From JAYRSJ01 sp041920215 (GTDB lineage: Bacteria; Pseudomonadota; Gammaproteobacteria; Burkholderiales; Burkholderiaceae_C), in the NCBI GenBank assembly GCA_041920215.1, contig JAYRSJ010000019.1, forward strand, positions 23,082 through 87,081: a DNA stretch of 64,000 bases, in the 5' to 3' direction. Position 1 is the stretch's first letter; each line of letters opens with the position of its first letter. A model generated the notes under the pieces. It was not told the origin of the DNA. It worked only from the letters and a program-made list of their open reading frames with translations, and made no database searches. Of the stretch, positions 52,990 to 61,486 are shown piece after piece. A program made the translations under genes and the position numbers.

Positions 52990-54285
52990 TCATTGCGGCA
53001 ACAGGCCCAAGGCCTGGTTGAAGGCAGAGATGGCCTGATTCACGTTCAGTCGGGCCAGCGTGGCCTGGCGCTCGGCCTCGAAGGCCTCCAGCTCGACCCG
53101 CAGGCGGCTGGGAAGATCGGTTTCGCCGGCACGGAAGGACTTCTCGACAAAGCCCCGCGTGTCGCGGGCCAGCACGGAACGCCGGGTGGCGGCTTCGGCT
53201 GCAGCTTGAGATGCCAGTAGGCGCGCCCGCGCCCCGGCCAGTTCACCGGACAGGCGCTGACGCTCCAGGGTCAGTTGGGCCTGGGCTTCAATGAGTTCAG
53301 CGCCGGCCGTGGCCCGCTTGGCCTGGTTCGCGCCACTGGAACCAAACGGAAAGCGCAGTCCCAACGTGACCGTCTGGCCATAACGATCACCGAAGGCGCC
53401 GCGGTCCCGGGTCGTGGCCAGCGTCAGTTCGGGGTTCGCGCGCTGCTGAACCCCGGCCAGATCACGGGCCCGCTCGGCCATCAGCACCCGATCGCTCAGT
53501 TCGCGCAGTGCGGGATGGGTCGAAACGGGTTCGGTTTCGTCGGTCGGCATTGCGGGGACGGCTTCCGGTGCATCAAGCAATGCGGGAGCCGGTACCTCGG
53601 CAGTCAAAGCGCGCAGCGCCTGCTCGGCCTGGGTCTGTGACGCCTGGCTGGCCGCCAGTTCAGCCTGGGCCGCTGCCAGGGCGCCATCGGCCTGGTGCTG
53701 ATCGGCCTTGGCCAGTTCGCCAGCTGTCACACGCCTAGCAACATCGCGCGCCAGCTGAGCAGCGCTGTCCTGGCGCGCACGAGCCAGGCCAACTTCGACA
53801 CGGGCCCGGTGCAGACTCCACCATGCATCCCTAAGGGTGCCCGCCAGCCGCCATTGCGCAGCCGTGGTCCGGCTGTCTACCGCACCAGCCTCTGCCTCTG
53901 CCAGCGCGAGACTGCGGCTGCGCTCGCCGGGTAGCCACAGCGGCACGGCCACGCCGAACTCCAGTTCACGACTTCCTTCGTTGCGGTTCAGTCGATCCGT
54001 CTTGGCCGACACCTCCAACGACGGTGGTTCGACCGTCCAGCTTTGTGCTGCAACCTTGCGCCCTTGCGCAGCCTGCCGGTGCAGATCGGCGCTGGCCGCC
54101 TCGGGTTGGCGCAGCCATGCCGCCTCGAAGGCCTGCCTGAGCGTTGTGACGGCCGGTGCCTGGGCCGTGACGCCGGTGCTTGCCATGCTTAGCGCAAGCA
54201 GGAGCGCGCACAGCGGGGCAATGGGTGCGCGTGAGCGCGCGTCCACGGAAAAGGCCCGAGAAAGGGTCCTAAAAGAGAAATACAT
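52990..54285 (-). CDS. czcC: TolC-family outer-membrane factor (CzcC-like)
   Basis: CzcC-type proteins form the outer-membrane duct of the efflux complex. The 431-residue product has an N-terminal signal sequence ending near TGVTAQA. Two repeated helical segments typical of OEP proteins follow (ELEFGVAVPLWLPGERSRSL and its C-terminal counterpart GQTVTLGLRFPFGSSG). A GAGGA ribosome site precedes ATG 54285. It is the second gene of the minus-strand operon, after czcI. Confidence 0.85.
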   Translation of the reverse strand: MYFSFRTLSRAFSVDARSRAPIAPLCALLLALSMASTGVTAQAPAVTTLRQAFEAAWLRQPEAASADLHRQAAQGRKVAAQSWTVEPPSLEVSAKTDRLNRNEGSRELEFGVAVPLWLPGERSRSLALAEAEAGAVDSRTTAAQWRLAGTLRDAWWSLHRARVEVGLARARQDSAAQLARDVARRVTAGELAKADQHQADGALAAAQAELAASQASQTQAEQALRALTAEVPAPALLDAPEAVPAMPTDETEPVSTHPALRELSDRVLMAERARDLAGVQQRANPELTLATTRDRGAFGDRYGQTVTLGLRFPFGSSGANQAKRATAGAELIEAQAQLTLERQRLSGELAGARARLLASQAAAEAATRRSVLARDTRGFVEKSFRAGETDLPSRLRVELEAFEAERQATLARLNVNQAISAFNQALGLLPQ

Positions 54286-54419
54286 GGTGTCCTCGTCGAC
54301 AACAGCCTGTGAGCCGCTGCGGTATCAGCCGGGGTGCTGGCGAGGAAGGGGCGCGTCAGGCGTTCCCTTGGTGCGCGGCCGCTGTCATCTGGACAGCCGG
54401 AACCGAGCCTCGCCGCTTG

Positions 54420-54791
54420 TCAGGCGAGGTGGACGTGAGGCGGACGAATCAGGCGCTCGGGGACGCCGGTGGTGACGGAGCGCTGGTAGGGCGTCAACGC
54501 CAGGGGCGGCAAGGGCTCGCCCACCACCGTGGCGGCCCGCATCATCAGGCCGGGCACCGCAGCGTGGCAGGTCGCGCAGTCGGCATGGACGCCGCTGTCA
54601 CCTGGCTGCTGAGTGTCGTCAAGAGCATCGACAGAGGCGATTGAGCCGGACTGATGATCGTGCCGGTGCTCGTGGTGGCCAAAGTGATTGGCGTGGATGC
54701 TCGACTCGTGTCGGCAGATGCTGGCGGCAGCCGCCCACGTCCACTGGACGGGCAGAAGCAGCAGCAAAAAGACCAGCACGACACGTTGCAT
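54420..54791 (-). CDS. czcI: CzcI-like regulatory/periplasmic protein
   Basis: The start at 54791 yields a 123-residue protein with signal peptide MQRVVLVFLLLLLPVQWTWA, followed by AAASICRHES and NHFGHHEHRHDHQSG. This arrangement, a WTWAAA cleavage site then CxHE and a His cluster, matches CzcI, the first gene of the Cupriavidus czcICBA operon. Two further cysteines occur in DCATCHAAVPG. CzcI is thought to modulate czc expression. It is divergent from czcR across 170 bases that should hold both promoters. Confidence 0.75.
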   Translation of the reverse strand: MQRVVLVFLLLLLPVQWTWAAAASICRHESSIHANHFGHHEHRHDHQSGSIASVDALDDTQQPGDSGVHADCATCHAAVPGLMMRAATVVGEPLPPLALTPYQRSVTTGVPERLIRPPHVHLA

Positions 54792-54961
54792 GGAGCGGGA
54801 GTGTAGCGAAGCGCCGCTGGAGGCGGCAAATTCTTGAAATGACCTGGCCCGTTGGGCCAAGTGCGTCACGGACTCTAGCCGAGCGGAGTGGACGAAGGCC
54901 CAACACCAAGATGACAAACACGTAATGTTCGCCGCTCCGGCCTGGCCGCAGAATCCAAGCT

Positions 54962-55648
54962 ATGAAACTGCTGGTGATCGAAGACGAACTCAAGCTCGCC
55001 GAGTATTTGCGCAAGGGCTTGAGCGAGGAAGGCTATGTGGTCGACGTGGCCCATACCGGCATTGACGGTCTGCATATGGCGACCGAGATCGATTACGACC
55101 TGCTGATCCTCGACGGCATGTTGCCCGGCATCGATGGTTTGGCCGTGTTGGCGGCCTTGCGCCAGAGCAAGCAGACGCCGGTCCTGATGCTGACCGCCCG
55201 CGGTCAGGTCGAGGACCGGGTGCGGGGCCTGCAGGGAGGCGCCGACGACTATCTGGTCAAGCCCTTTGCATTCTCGGAGCTCGTGGCGCGCATCCAGGTC
55301 TTGCTGCGTCGTGCGGGCGGAGCCCGCGGCAATGGCGAGCCGACCTTGCTGCGGATGGGCGATCTGGAGGTCGATCTGCTCCGCCGCAAAGCCTCACGCG
55401 CCGGACAGCGGTTGGAGCTGACAGCCAAGGAGTTCAACCTTCTGAGCCTGCTGCTGCGGCGCCAGGGCGAGGTGCTGTCGCGCACCGAACTGGCCGAGCA
55501 GGTCTGGGACATGAACTTCGACAGCGAGACCAATGTCGTCGAGGTCGCGGTGCGGCGCTTGCGCGGCAAGCTGGACCAGCCCTTCGAGCGGCCGCTGCTG
55601 CACACGGTACGTGGTATGGGCTATGTCCTGGAGGCAAGGGAGCCATGA
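54962..55648 (+). CDS. czcR: heavy-metal response regulator (OmpR family, CzcR/CusR type)
   Basis: The 228-residue protein has a receiver domain with acidic pocket (VIEDELKL), phosphoacceptor Asp in LLILDGMLPGIDG and Lys in YLVKPFAFSEL. An OmpR-type winged helix follows (LTAKEFNLLSLLLRRQGEVL, then GMGYVLEAREP). It is divergent from czcI and overlaps czcS by four bases. It would activate the czc genes after phosphorylation by CzcS. Confidence 0.88.
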   Translation: MKLLVIEDELKLAEYLRKGLSEEGYVVDVAHTGIDGLHMATEIDYDLLILDGMLPGIDGLAVLAALRQSKQTPVLMLTARGQVEDRVRGLQGGADDYLVKPFAFSELVARIQVLLRRAGGARGNGEPTLLRMGDLEVDLLRRKASRAGQRLELTAKEFNLLSLLLRRQGEVLSRTELAEQVWDMNFDSETNVVEVAVRRLRGKLDQPFERPLLHTVRGMGYVLEAREP

Positions 55649-57000
55649 GTAGGCCCGCAGTTGCGGCCAGCCTGCGCGGTCGCCTCTCGCGCTGGTTGGC
55701 ACTGCAGACCATGCTGGGCCTAGGGCTCGTATGTGCAGCGGTTTATGTAGTGATTGCTGCCACCCTCTCGGAGCGGCAGGATGAGACCCTGACGCAGAAG
55801 CAGGTTGCGGTGGAACATTTGCTCACCGAAGGCCGAGGCGCGCATGACATGGCCGGTGTGCGTCACCTGCTGAAGGACTTCCTCGCTGGCCACGACGAGC
55901 TCTCGCTGCGTCTGGTCAATGGTGACGGGCAGGTCATCTTCGAGACATCCAAGCGTCAGCCGCCTGTCGCTGAGAGTAAGCGCTGGTTCTTTGACATCCG
56001 TCTGCCGCCGAGCGCAGGCGGCTCGGCCCATGCGGTGCTGGTGTTGGACAAACGGACCGACGAAGCCTTGCTGGAACGTCTGGCCTGGACCTTGGCGCTG
56101 GCCGCGCTGACGGGATCGCTGGCCGTCTCCTTCGGGGGCTTCTTGCTGGTCCGCCTCGGCCTGGCGCCCCTGCACAAACTGGTGGAGCAGACCCGGCAGG
56201 TGACGGCGACAGACCTGCTGCGACGACTCGACGGAACCGGCCAAGCCGAAGAGCTACAACCCCTGATCCACCAGTTCAATGAACTGCTGGACCGTCTCAG
56301 CGTCGCCTACAAGCAGATGGAGGCGTTCAATGCCGATGTGGCTCATGAGCTGAACACGCCGCTGGCTACTCTGATCAGCAGTTGCGAACTGGCCTTGCGC
56401 AAGCCACGCAGCGCCGAGGAACTGCGTGAGGCCCTGGAATCCAACCTAGAAGACCTGCACCGCCTTGCCAGCATCGTCGGCGACATGCTCTTCCTGTCCA
56501 ATGCTGATCGCGGCGTTCCCGCCCGACGCGCCTGGACCCCCAGCTTGGGCGCGCTGGCCGCGGAGGTGGTTGAGTTCCATGAAGCTGCTTTGCTCGACGC
56601 AGGCCTCAAGGCCGAAGTGCTGGGCGATGCCGCTGCCGAAATAGATGCCCGGCTGCTACGGCAGGCACTGTCCAACCTGCTCGGAAATGCCACCCGCTAC
56701 GCGGCGACAGGCTCGGCCGTGCTGGTGCACATCGACCGCCAGGTCAATGGAGAGGTGCACATCGCCGTACACAACGAGGGGCAGACCATCGACCCGGCGC
56801 ATCTGCCCCGGCTCTTTGACCGGTTCTACCGGGCTGACACCGCGCGCACCCATGCAGATCGCAACCACGGTCTGGGCCTGGCGATCGTCGCTGCCATCGC
56901 CCGCATGCATGGCGGCCAGGTCTTCGCGGCATCAGCGGATGGTCTCACTCGAATCGGACTGGCCCTACCCGGCGGAGGCGGCAGCAGCATCGTGGCCTGA
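55645..57000 (+). CDS. czcS: heavy-metal sensor histidine kinase (CzcS type)
   Basis: The 451-residue membrane kinase has an N-terminal transmembrane helix, a periplasmic sensor domain of about 130 residues and a second helix. A HAMP region (LAPLHKLVEQTRQVTATDLL) follows. The HisKA domain carries the phosphoacceptor His in DVAHELNTPLATL, and the ATPase domain has LSNLLGNATRYA and DRNHGLGLAIV. The ATG overlaps the czcR stop. Its 3' end overlaps the convergent transglutaminase gene by 36 bases. Confidence 0.88.
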   Translation: MSRPAVAASLRGRLSRWLALQTMLGLGLVCAAVYVVIAATLSERQDETLTQKQVAVEHLLTEGRGAHDMAGVRHLLKDFLAGHDELSLRLVNGDGQVIFETSKRQPPVAESKRWFFDIRLPPSAGGSAHAVLVLDKRTDEALLERLAWTLALAALTGSLAVSFGGFLLVRLGLAPLHKLVEQTRQVTATDLLRRLDGTGQAEELQPLIHQFNELLDRLSVAYKQMEAFNADVAHELNTPLATLISSCELALRKPRSAEELREALESNLEDLHRLASIVGDMLFLSNADRGVPARRAWTPSLGALAAEVVEFHEAALLDAGLKAEVLGDAAAEIDARLLRQALSNLLGNATRYAATGSAVLVHIDRQVNGEVHIAVHNEGQTIDPAHLPRLFDRFYRADTARTHADRNHGLGLAIVAAIARMHGGQVFAASADGLTRIGLALPGGGGSSIVA

Positions 57001-57762
57001 GGTCGGTGGAGCACCAACTCTGCCGCGGATGCGGGCAACATTGCCGTTCATCTGCTGGCGGATGACGTTCTGAAACAGCCAGCGCTTGAGGCCGTTCAGA
57101 TTGACGCCATGGCGAGCGTAGAACTCGTCTGGGTTGTCGAACAGGCCGAAGTCTTGATTGATGCCGTCTTTCTGGATGAAGGTATCACCGCCGTTCCAAT
57201 CGACCTGCGGGCACTGCAGATCCGGCGTCGCCGCCCCATAGCCGCAGAAGGCGCCCCGATGCGACGCGAAACGCTGCTGCAGCGCCGCCAGGTAAGTCTT
57301 GTCCAGAATGAAACCTTCCAGCCTCGCCCAGCGTGCACCGGTCCAGACCTCGACCCAGCTGTGGATGATGTTGCGCGGCGCCAGCCAGTAAGCCAGCCCC
57401 GTGATCGCGCCGCGCTGCAGTTGCTTGTCGATGGTGAAGCCATGAAATCGGCAGGGAATGTCCAGTGCTCGCAGCAAGGCCATGAACAGCGTGCTCTTGG
57501 TATTGCATTGACCGTAGCCATCGGCAAGCACCTCGGAGGCCTTCAGATCGTCGTTCTTGTTGTAGCCGAACGCGACCTCGTCACGGACATAGGCGTAGGC
57601 AGCGGCAATGCGTTCATGCTCAGAAAGTTGCTGCCATCCTCGTGCCTGCACCAGAGCGGCAATGCTCGGGTGGCCAAAGTCGAGCAAGGTGGTAGCGATC
57701 AGCGCGTTTGTCCGCTCGGCCCCAAAAGGCGCCATCGCCGGAAGCTCTGCGATGTCGATCAT
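56965..57762 (-). CDS. transglutaminase-like domain protein coupled to the metal ATPase
   Basis: From ATG 57762 the product is 265 residues. It has the papain-like transglutaminase core: Cys in GYGQCNTKSTL, His in IIHSWVEVW and an acidic residue in RLEGFILDKT. Such proteins act as proteases, amidases or cross-linkers; the substrate is unknown. No signal peptide is visible, so it is probably cytoplasmic. Its start overlaps the stop of the P-type ATPase gene (ATGA), an unusual partnership for a metal-resistance operon. Confidence 0.75.
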   Translation of the reverse strand: MIDIAELPAMAPFGAERTNALIATTLLDFGHPSIAALVQARGWQQLSEHERIAAAYAYVRDEVAFGYNKNDDLKASEVLADGYGQCNTKSTLFMALLRALDIPCRFHGFTIDKQLQRGAITGLAYWLAPRNIIHSWVEVWTGARWARLEGFILDKTYLAALQQRFASHRGAFCGYGAATPDLQCPQVDWNGGDTFIQKDGINQDFGLFDNPDEFYARHGVNLNGLKRWLFQNVIRQQMNGNVARIRGRVGAPPTSGHDAAAASAG

Positions 57763-60020
57763 GAGCGTTCCTTGCTGCGCAGCAGGCGAAGCCCGTTGAA
57801 CACCACCAGCAGGCTGGCGCCCATGTCCGCAAACACCGCCATCCACATGCTGGCATTGCCGAACACGGCCGCCACGAGGAAGACTGCCTTGATACCCAGG
57901 GCCAGGCTGATGTTCTGCCAGAGAACGGCATGGGTGCGGCGCGACAGGCGGATGGTCTCGGGCAGGCGCTGCAGGTCGTCGTTCATCACCACCACGTCCG
58001 CCGCCTCCATGGCGGTGTGGGTGCCGGCACCACCCATGGCAAAGCCGATGTCGGCCTTGGCCAGCGCCGGCGCGTCGTTGATGCCATCGCCGGTCATCGC
58101 ACTAGGCCCGTAGCGGGTCTGCATCTCGGTGATGGCATTGAGCTTGTCCTGCGGCAGCAAATTGCCGCGCACCTGCTCGATGCCGGCTTCGTGGCCGATG
58201 GCCTCAGCCGTGGCCTGATTGTCGCCAGTCAGCATCACAGGCGTGACGCCCAATGCTCGCAGTTCGGCCACAGCCGCACGCGACGAGGGCTTGATCGTGT
58301 CGGCCACGGCAAACAGGGCCAGCACGCCGGCATCGTCGGCAAGCAGGGTCACCGTGCGGCCGGACTGCTCGTGCTGCTTCAGCAGCGCCTCGATGGCCGG
58401 CGAGCACTGGCCCCGCTCCTCGATCCAGCGGTGATTGCCCAAGACATAGGGCATCGAATCCAGTCGGGCCTGCACGCCACGGCCGACCACGGCCTCGAAA
58501 TCAGCCACATCGCTGGCCCCGGCTTCCGCAGCCAGGCCGGCAGCAATGGCTTTTGATACTGGATGATCGGAACGACCGGCAATGCTCAGCGCCACTCGCG
58601 CCACCATGGCCCGACCAGCACCCTCCCGCAGGATCTGGGTATCGACGAGCTTGGGCTTGCCCTCGGTGATGGTGCCGGTCTTGTCGAGAGCTACCGCCTT
58701 GAGCGATCGGGCCTGCTCCAGATAGACGCCCCCCTTGACCAGGATGCCACGCCGGGCCGCGGCGGCCAGGCCGCTGACCACGGTCACCGGGGTCGAGATC
58801 ACCAGGGCGCAGGGGCAGGCAATGACCAGCAGCACCAGGGCCTTGTAGACCGACTCCATCCAGGTCCAGCCCATCAGCCAGGGCGTCAGCAGGGCCACGG
58901 CCAAGGCCAGAACGAACACGCCCGGCGTGTAGATCGCGGCGAAGCGGTCGACGAAGCGCTGGGTGGGTGCGCGGGTGGCCTGTGCCTCCTCGACCGCATG
59001 GATGATGCGTGCGAGGGTGCTGTCCGCGGCCAGCGCGCTCACACGGAACTCCAGGGCCGCGTTCTGGTTGATCGTGCCGGCGAAAACCTCGTCGCCCACG
59101 GTCTTGTCGACGGGAGCGCTTTCGCCGGTGACCGGCGCCTGGTCGATGGCGCTGGCGCCGGCCGTCACCACGCCGTCCAGCGGCACCCGCTCGCCGGGGC
59201 GCAGGCGCACGATGGCGCCGATGGCGACTGCCGCGGTAGGCATGCGCTGCCACTGGCCGCCCGCCTGTTGTACTTCGGCATCTTGCGGGGCCAGATCCAG
59301 CAGGCTCTTGATGGCATTGCGGGCGCGGTCCACGGCCCGGGCCTCGATCGCCTCAGCGATCGCATACAGGGCCATCACCATGGCCGCCTCAGGCCATTGC
59401 CCAATCACGAATGCGCCGGTCACCGCCACGGTCATCAACGCATTGATGTTCAGGCGGCCGGCCTTGAGCGCCGACAGCCCCTTTTGATAGGTGCCGAATC
59501 CGGCCAGGAAGATGGCCAGGGCGGCCAGCAGCATCTGCACGCCCTTGAGCACCGCCGTTTCCGGTGCGAAGAAGGCCACGGCCTCGGCCGCCACGGCGAC
59601 GATCAAGGCACCGATGAGGCGAGGTATGCCTGATTCGACGTGCGCATGCTCATGTCCGTCGCGTTCCCCATGCTCTCCCGGCGTGGCCATCGTGGATTCG
59701 CCCAGGGGCTGGGGCTTGTAGCCGATGCGCTCGATGGCTGCTATCGCGACCGCCAACTCGGCCGGCTCGGCCGCCAAAGACACTGTTCGCTGACCCAGAT
59801 CGAAGCGCAACTGCTTCACACCCGCGATGGGTTCCAGGGCGCGACGGATCTCCGACTCTTCCGACGCGCAGTCCATATTGGCAATGCGGTAGCGATGCAA
59901 GCCGGCTGGCTCAATGGGAGTTGGTGCGGAGGTGAGGGGAACCGCGCCGCAGGTTGAGTTGCAGCAAGACGCTGCGGGAGCGTCGGCGGGGGCTGGAGAG
60001 ATGTTCAGAGTCTTGTCCAT
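57759..60020 (-). CDS. cadA: Zn/Cd/Pb-transporting P1B-type ATPase
   Basis: This 753-residue ATPase exports soft divalent cations from the cytoplasm. It has a Cys-containing N-terminus (AASCCNSTCG) and one heavy-metal-associated domain with MDCASEE. The CPC transport motif is in VIACPCALVIST, the phosphorylation site is DKTGTITEGKP, and MTGDGINDAPALAKADIG is the hinge motif. A His-rich stretch (HGERDGHEHAHVES) precedes the first helix. CPC plus CadR-type regulation suggests Zn/Cd/Pb. Its promoter lies so close to the ATG that the mRNA may be leaderless. Confidence 0.9.
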   Translation of the reverse strand: MDKTLNISPAPADAPAASCCNSTCGAVPLTSAPTPIEPAGLHRYRIANMDCASEESEIRRALEPIAGVKQLRFDLGQRTVSLAAEPAELAVAIAAIERIGYKPQPLGESTMATPGEHGERDGHEHAHVESGIPRLIGALIVAVAAEAVAFFAPETAVLKGVQMLLAALAIFLAGFGTYQKGLSALKAGRLNINALMTVAVTGAFVIGQWPEAAMVMALYAIAEAIEARAVDRARNAIKSLLDLAPQDAEVQQAGGQWQRMPTAAVAIGAIVRLRPGERVPLDGVVTAGASAIDQAPVTGESAPVDKTVGDEVFAGTINQNAALEFRVSALAADSTLARIIHAVEEAQATRAPTQRFVDRFAAIYTPGVFVLALAVALLTPWLMGWTWMESVYKALVLLVIACPCALVISTPVTVVSGLAAAARRGILVKGGVYLEQARSLKAVALDKTGTITEGKPKLVDTQILREGAGRAMVARVALSIAGRSDHPVSKAIAAGLAAEAGASDVADFEAVVGRGVQARLDSMPYVLGNHRWIEERGQCSPAIEALLKQHEQSGRTVTLLADDAGVLALFAVADTIKPSSRAAVAELRALGVTPVMLTGDNQATAEAIGHEAGIEQVRGNLLPQDKLNAITEMQTRYGPSAMTGDGINDAPALAKADIGFAMGGAGTHTAMEAADVVVMNDDLQRLPETIRLSRRTHAVLWQNISLALGIKAVFLVAAVFGNASMWMAVFADMGASLLVVFNGLRLLRSKERS

Positions 60021-60033
60021 GGCCGAATTTGAA

Positions 60034-60054
60034 ACTCTGTAGTCGGTGTAGAGT
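60034..60054. promoter_or_regulatory. MerR-type operator between cadA and cadR
   Basis: ACTCT (60034-60038) and AGAGT (60050-60054) form a dyad with 11 bases between them, the layout seen for PbrR/CadR operators. On the minus strand it lies between TTGACT (60057-60052) and TCAAAT (60032-60027), a 19-base spacer as usual for MerR-activated promoters. The cadA ATG begins six bases after the -10. Confidence 0.75.
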
Positions 60055-60085
60055 CAAGAGCAATGGCACAAATTCGAGTCCGATC

Positions 60086-60562
60086 ATGAAAATCGGGGAA
60101 CTGGCCGTGGCGACGGCCACGCAGATTGAGACGATCCGTTTCTACGAGCGCGAAGGACTGATTCCTTCGCCCGGACGCAGCGCGGGCAACTACCGTCTGT
60201 ACGACGACAGCCATGTAAGGCGGTTGATTTTCATCCGGCGCTGCCGGGGTCTGGACATGGCGCTGGACGAGATCCGGACGCTGTTGCACTTCATTGATCA
60301 GCCTGGCGCTGACTGCGGCGAGGTCAACCAAGTGCTGGATGATCATATCGGCCACGTGGCGAAGCGCATCCGGGAACTGCGCGAACTGGAGACCGAGCTG
60401 CAAGACCTGCGCTCACGCTGCCAGTCCACCAGCCCGGGGCAGGCCTGCGCTATCCTGCGAGAACTGAATCATCCCCAGGTAGGCGCACTGACGCCACGGC
60501 CGACCTCGGACATCCATACCCATGTGGGGGCCGTTCATCGGCGCAAGGCCGGCGGCCAGTGA
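60086..60562 (+). CDS. cadR: MerR-family metal regulator (CadR/PbrR type)
   Basis: The 158-residue activator has the MerR HTH (MKIGELAVATATQIETIRFYEREGLI). A dimerisation helix follows. The metal-binding cysteines are in PGADCGEVN, SRCQST and GQACAIL, the three-Cys pattern of CadR/PbrR. It would sense Cd, Pb or Zn and activate cadA across the shared operator. The ATG at 60086 is selected by the conserved MKIGELA start; the frame extends upstream over the operator without support. Confidence 0.88.
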   Translation: MKIGELAVATATQIETIRFYEREGLIPSPGRSAGNYRLYDDSHVRRLIFIRRCRGLDMALDEIRTLLHFIDQPGADCGEVNQVLDDHIGHVAKRIRELRELETELQDLRSRCQSTSPGQACAILRELNHPQVGALTPRPTSDIHTHVGAVHRRKAGGQ

Positions 60563-60590
60563 GTAGCCTGGCTCCGGCCTCGCATCGGGC

Positions 60591-60935
60591 TCAGTTGCGC
60601 TCAGTTTCGTTGCGAGCGACGTATACCTTCAGCGGCTTGCTGCTGAATCCTGCCGGGGCAATGGTCTGCAGATCCACCACGCGGTGACCGACCACGTCGA
60701 ACTTCCAGCTGAAGCTCTTGTCGCCATTGCGGAAGGTCACCGTCTCGCCACAGTCGACGTTGAGCGTGTTGGCTGAGCCGGCATCGACGACCTTGGTGGC
60801 CTGCGATGCAGCGGCCGTCGCGCCATAGATGGACTTGCCGTTGGCCAGGGTAGTGGTGCCCATCGCAGCACTCGCCGCAGTAGCCGACATGGCCAAGCCG
60901 AAAGCGAGGGCGATGTGGGTGAAGGAACGGTTCAT
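60591..60935 (-). CDS. czcE: CzcE-like periplasmic metal-binding protein
   Basis: From ATG 60935, preceded by AGGAG, the product is 114 residues. It has a signal peptide ending ATAASAA and a small domain showing VDCGETVTFRNGDKSFSWKF and LKVYVARNE. These features resemble CzcE of Cupriavidus, a periplasmic protein that binds Cu and modulates Czc function. It is convergent with cadR. A perfect inverted repeat lies 30-48 bases upstream. Confidence 0.75.
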   Translation of the reverse strand: MNRSFTHIALAFGLAMSATAASAAMGTTTLANGKSIYGATAAASQATKVVDAGSANTLNVDCGETVTFRNGDKSFSWKFDVVGHRVVDLQTIAPAGFSSKPLKVYVARNETERN

Positions 60936-60964
60936 GGTTGACTCCTGACTGCTTGAGATGATCG

Positions 60965-60983
60965 GCATGTCGAAGTGACATGC
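60965..60983. repeat. 7-5-7 inverted repeat upstream of czcE
   Basis: GCATGTC (60965-60971) and GACATGC (60977-60983) are perfect complements separated by five bases. The position in the czcE 5' region suggests an operator, for example for CzcR, or an mRNA hairpin. No consensus is claimed. Confidence 0.5.
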
Positions 60984-61049
60984 TCCAGCGATTCATCTTG
61001 GGCATGACTCTAGAAGCGTTGAGGTTCAGTCGCATGGCGGACCTTCGCT

Positions 61050-61086
61050 TTGACAATGCGCCAGATGCTACTGTATAAATAAACAG
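61050..61086 (+). promoter_or_regulatory. SOS promoter: TTGACA/TATAAA with embedded LexA box
   Basis: TTGACA (61050-61055) and TATAAA (61074-61079) have an 18-base spacer. A LexA box, CTGTATAAATAAACAG (61071-61086), covers the -10. The ATG of the next frame is at 61088, so the transcript would have essentially no leader. This is the strongest promoter match in the window. Confidence 0.8.
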
Positions 61087-61087
61087 T

Positions 61088-61486
61088 ATGCTAGTCGATG
61101 TCATCAGACTGAGGGTCAAAGGCGTCCGCCGTCCCGACGCGGAGCTGCGGGCGCTGCGCCCTCTGCGCGGCATGCTGTGGATCACTGACTTCCGCCCCGC
61201 CGTGGACAGTACGACGACACCCCTGATGGCGGCTCTGCTGCGCGACGGTGCGTCAGTGCTGCCGCCGCTGGACTGGGCGGTCGTGAAGCTCATCCGCAAT
61301 GGTCAGATGATCGTGGCAGGCTACGAGGATGAGAGCCTGAGTGCAAAGCGGTCGCAACCGTATCGCCAGTCCTGGTGGTGCAAGGTCGTTACAGCAGGGA
61401 CTGCTGAGCCGGCCGCATTTGAGCCATCACCAGATCTGTCCGATGCGCATCCGAGAGATCAAAGAGGTCGGTGGACGGTGGCTTGA
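61088..61486 (+). CDS. SOS-controlled hypothetical protein
   Basis: The 132-codon frame begins one base after a LexA box, so expression should be DNA-damage inducible. Residues 1-100 look protein-like: MLVDVIRLRVKGVRRPDAEL, then LDWAVVKLIRNGQMIVAGYE and QSWWCKV. The last 30 codons overlap the 3' end of the convergent yedK-type gene. No known domain is recognised. The protein has no signal peptide or transmembrane segment. A leaderless start is inferred from the promoter position. Confidence 0.6.
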   Translation: MLVDVIRLRVKGVRRPDAELRALRPLRGMLWITDFRPAVDSTTTPLMAALLRDGASVLPPLDWAVVKLIRNGQMIVAGYEDESLSAKRSQPYRQSWWCKVVTAGTAEPAAFEPSPDLSDAHPRDQRGRWTVA

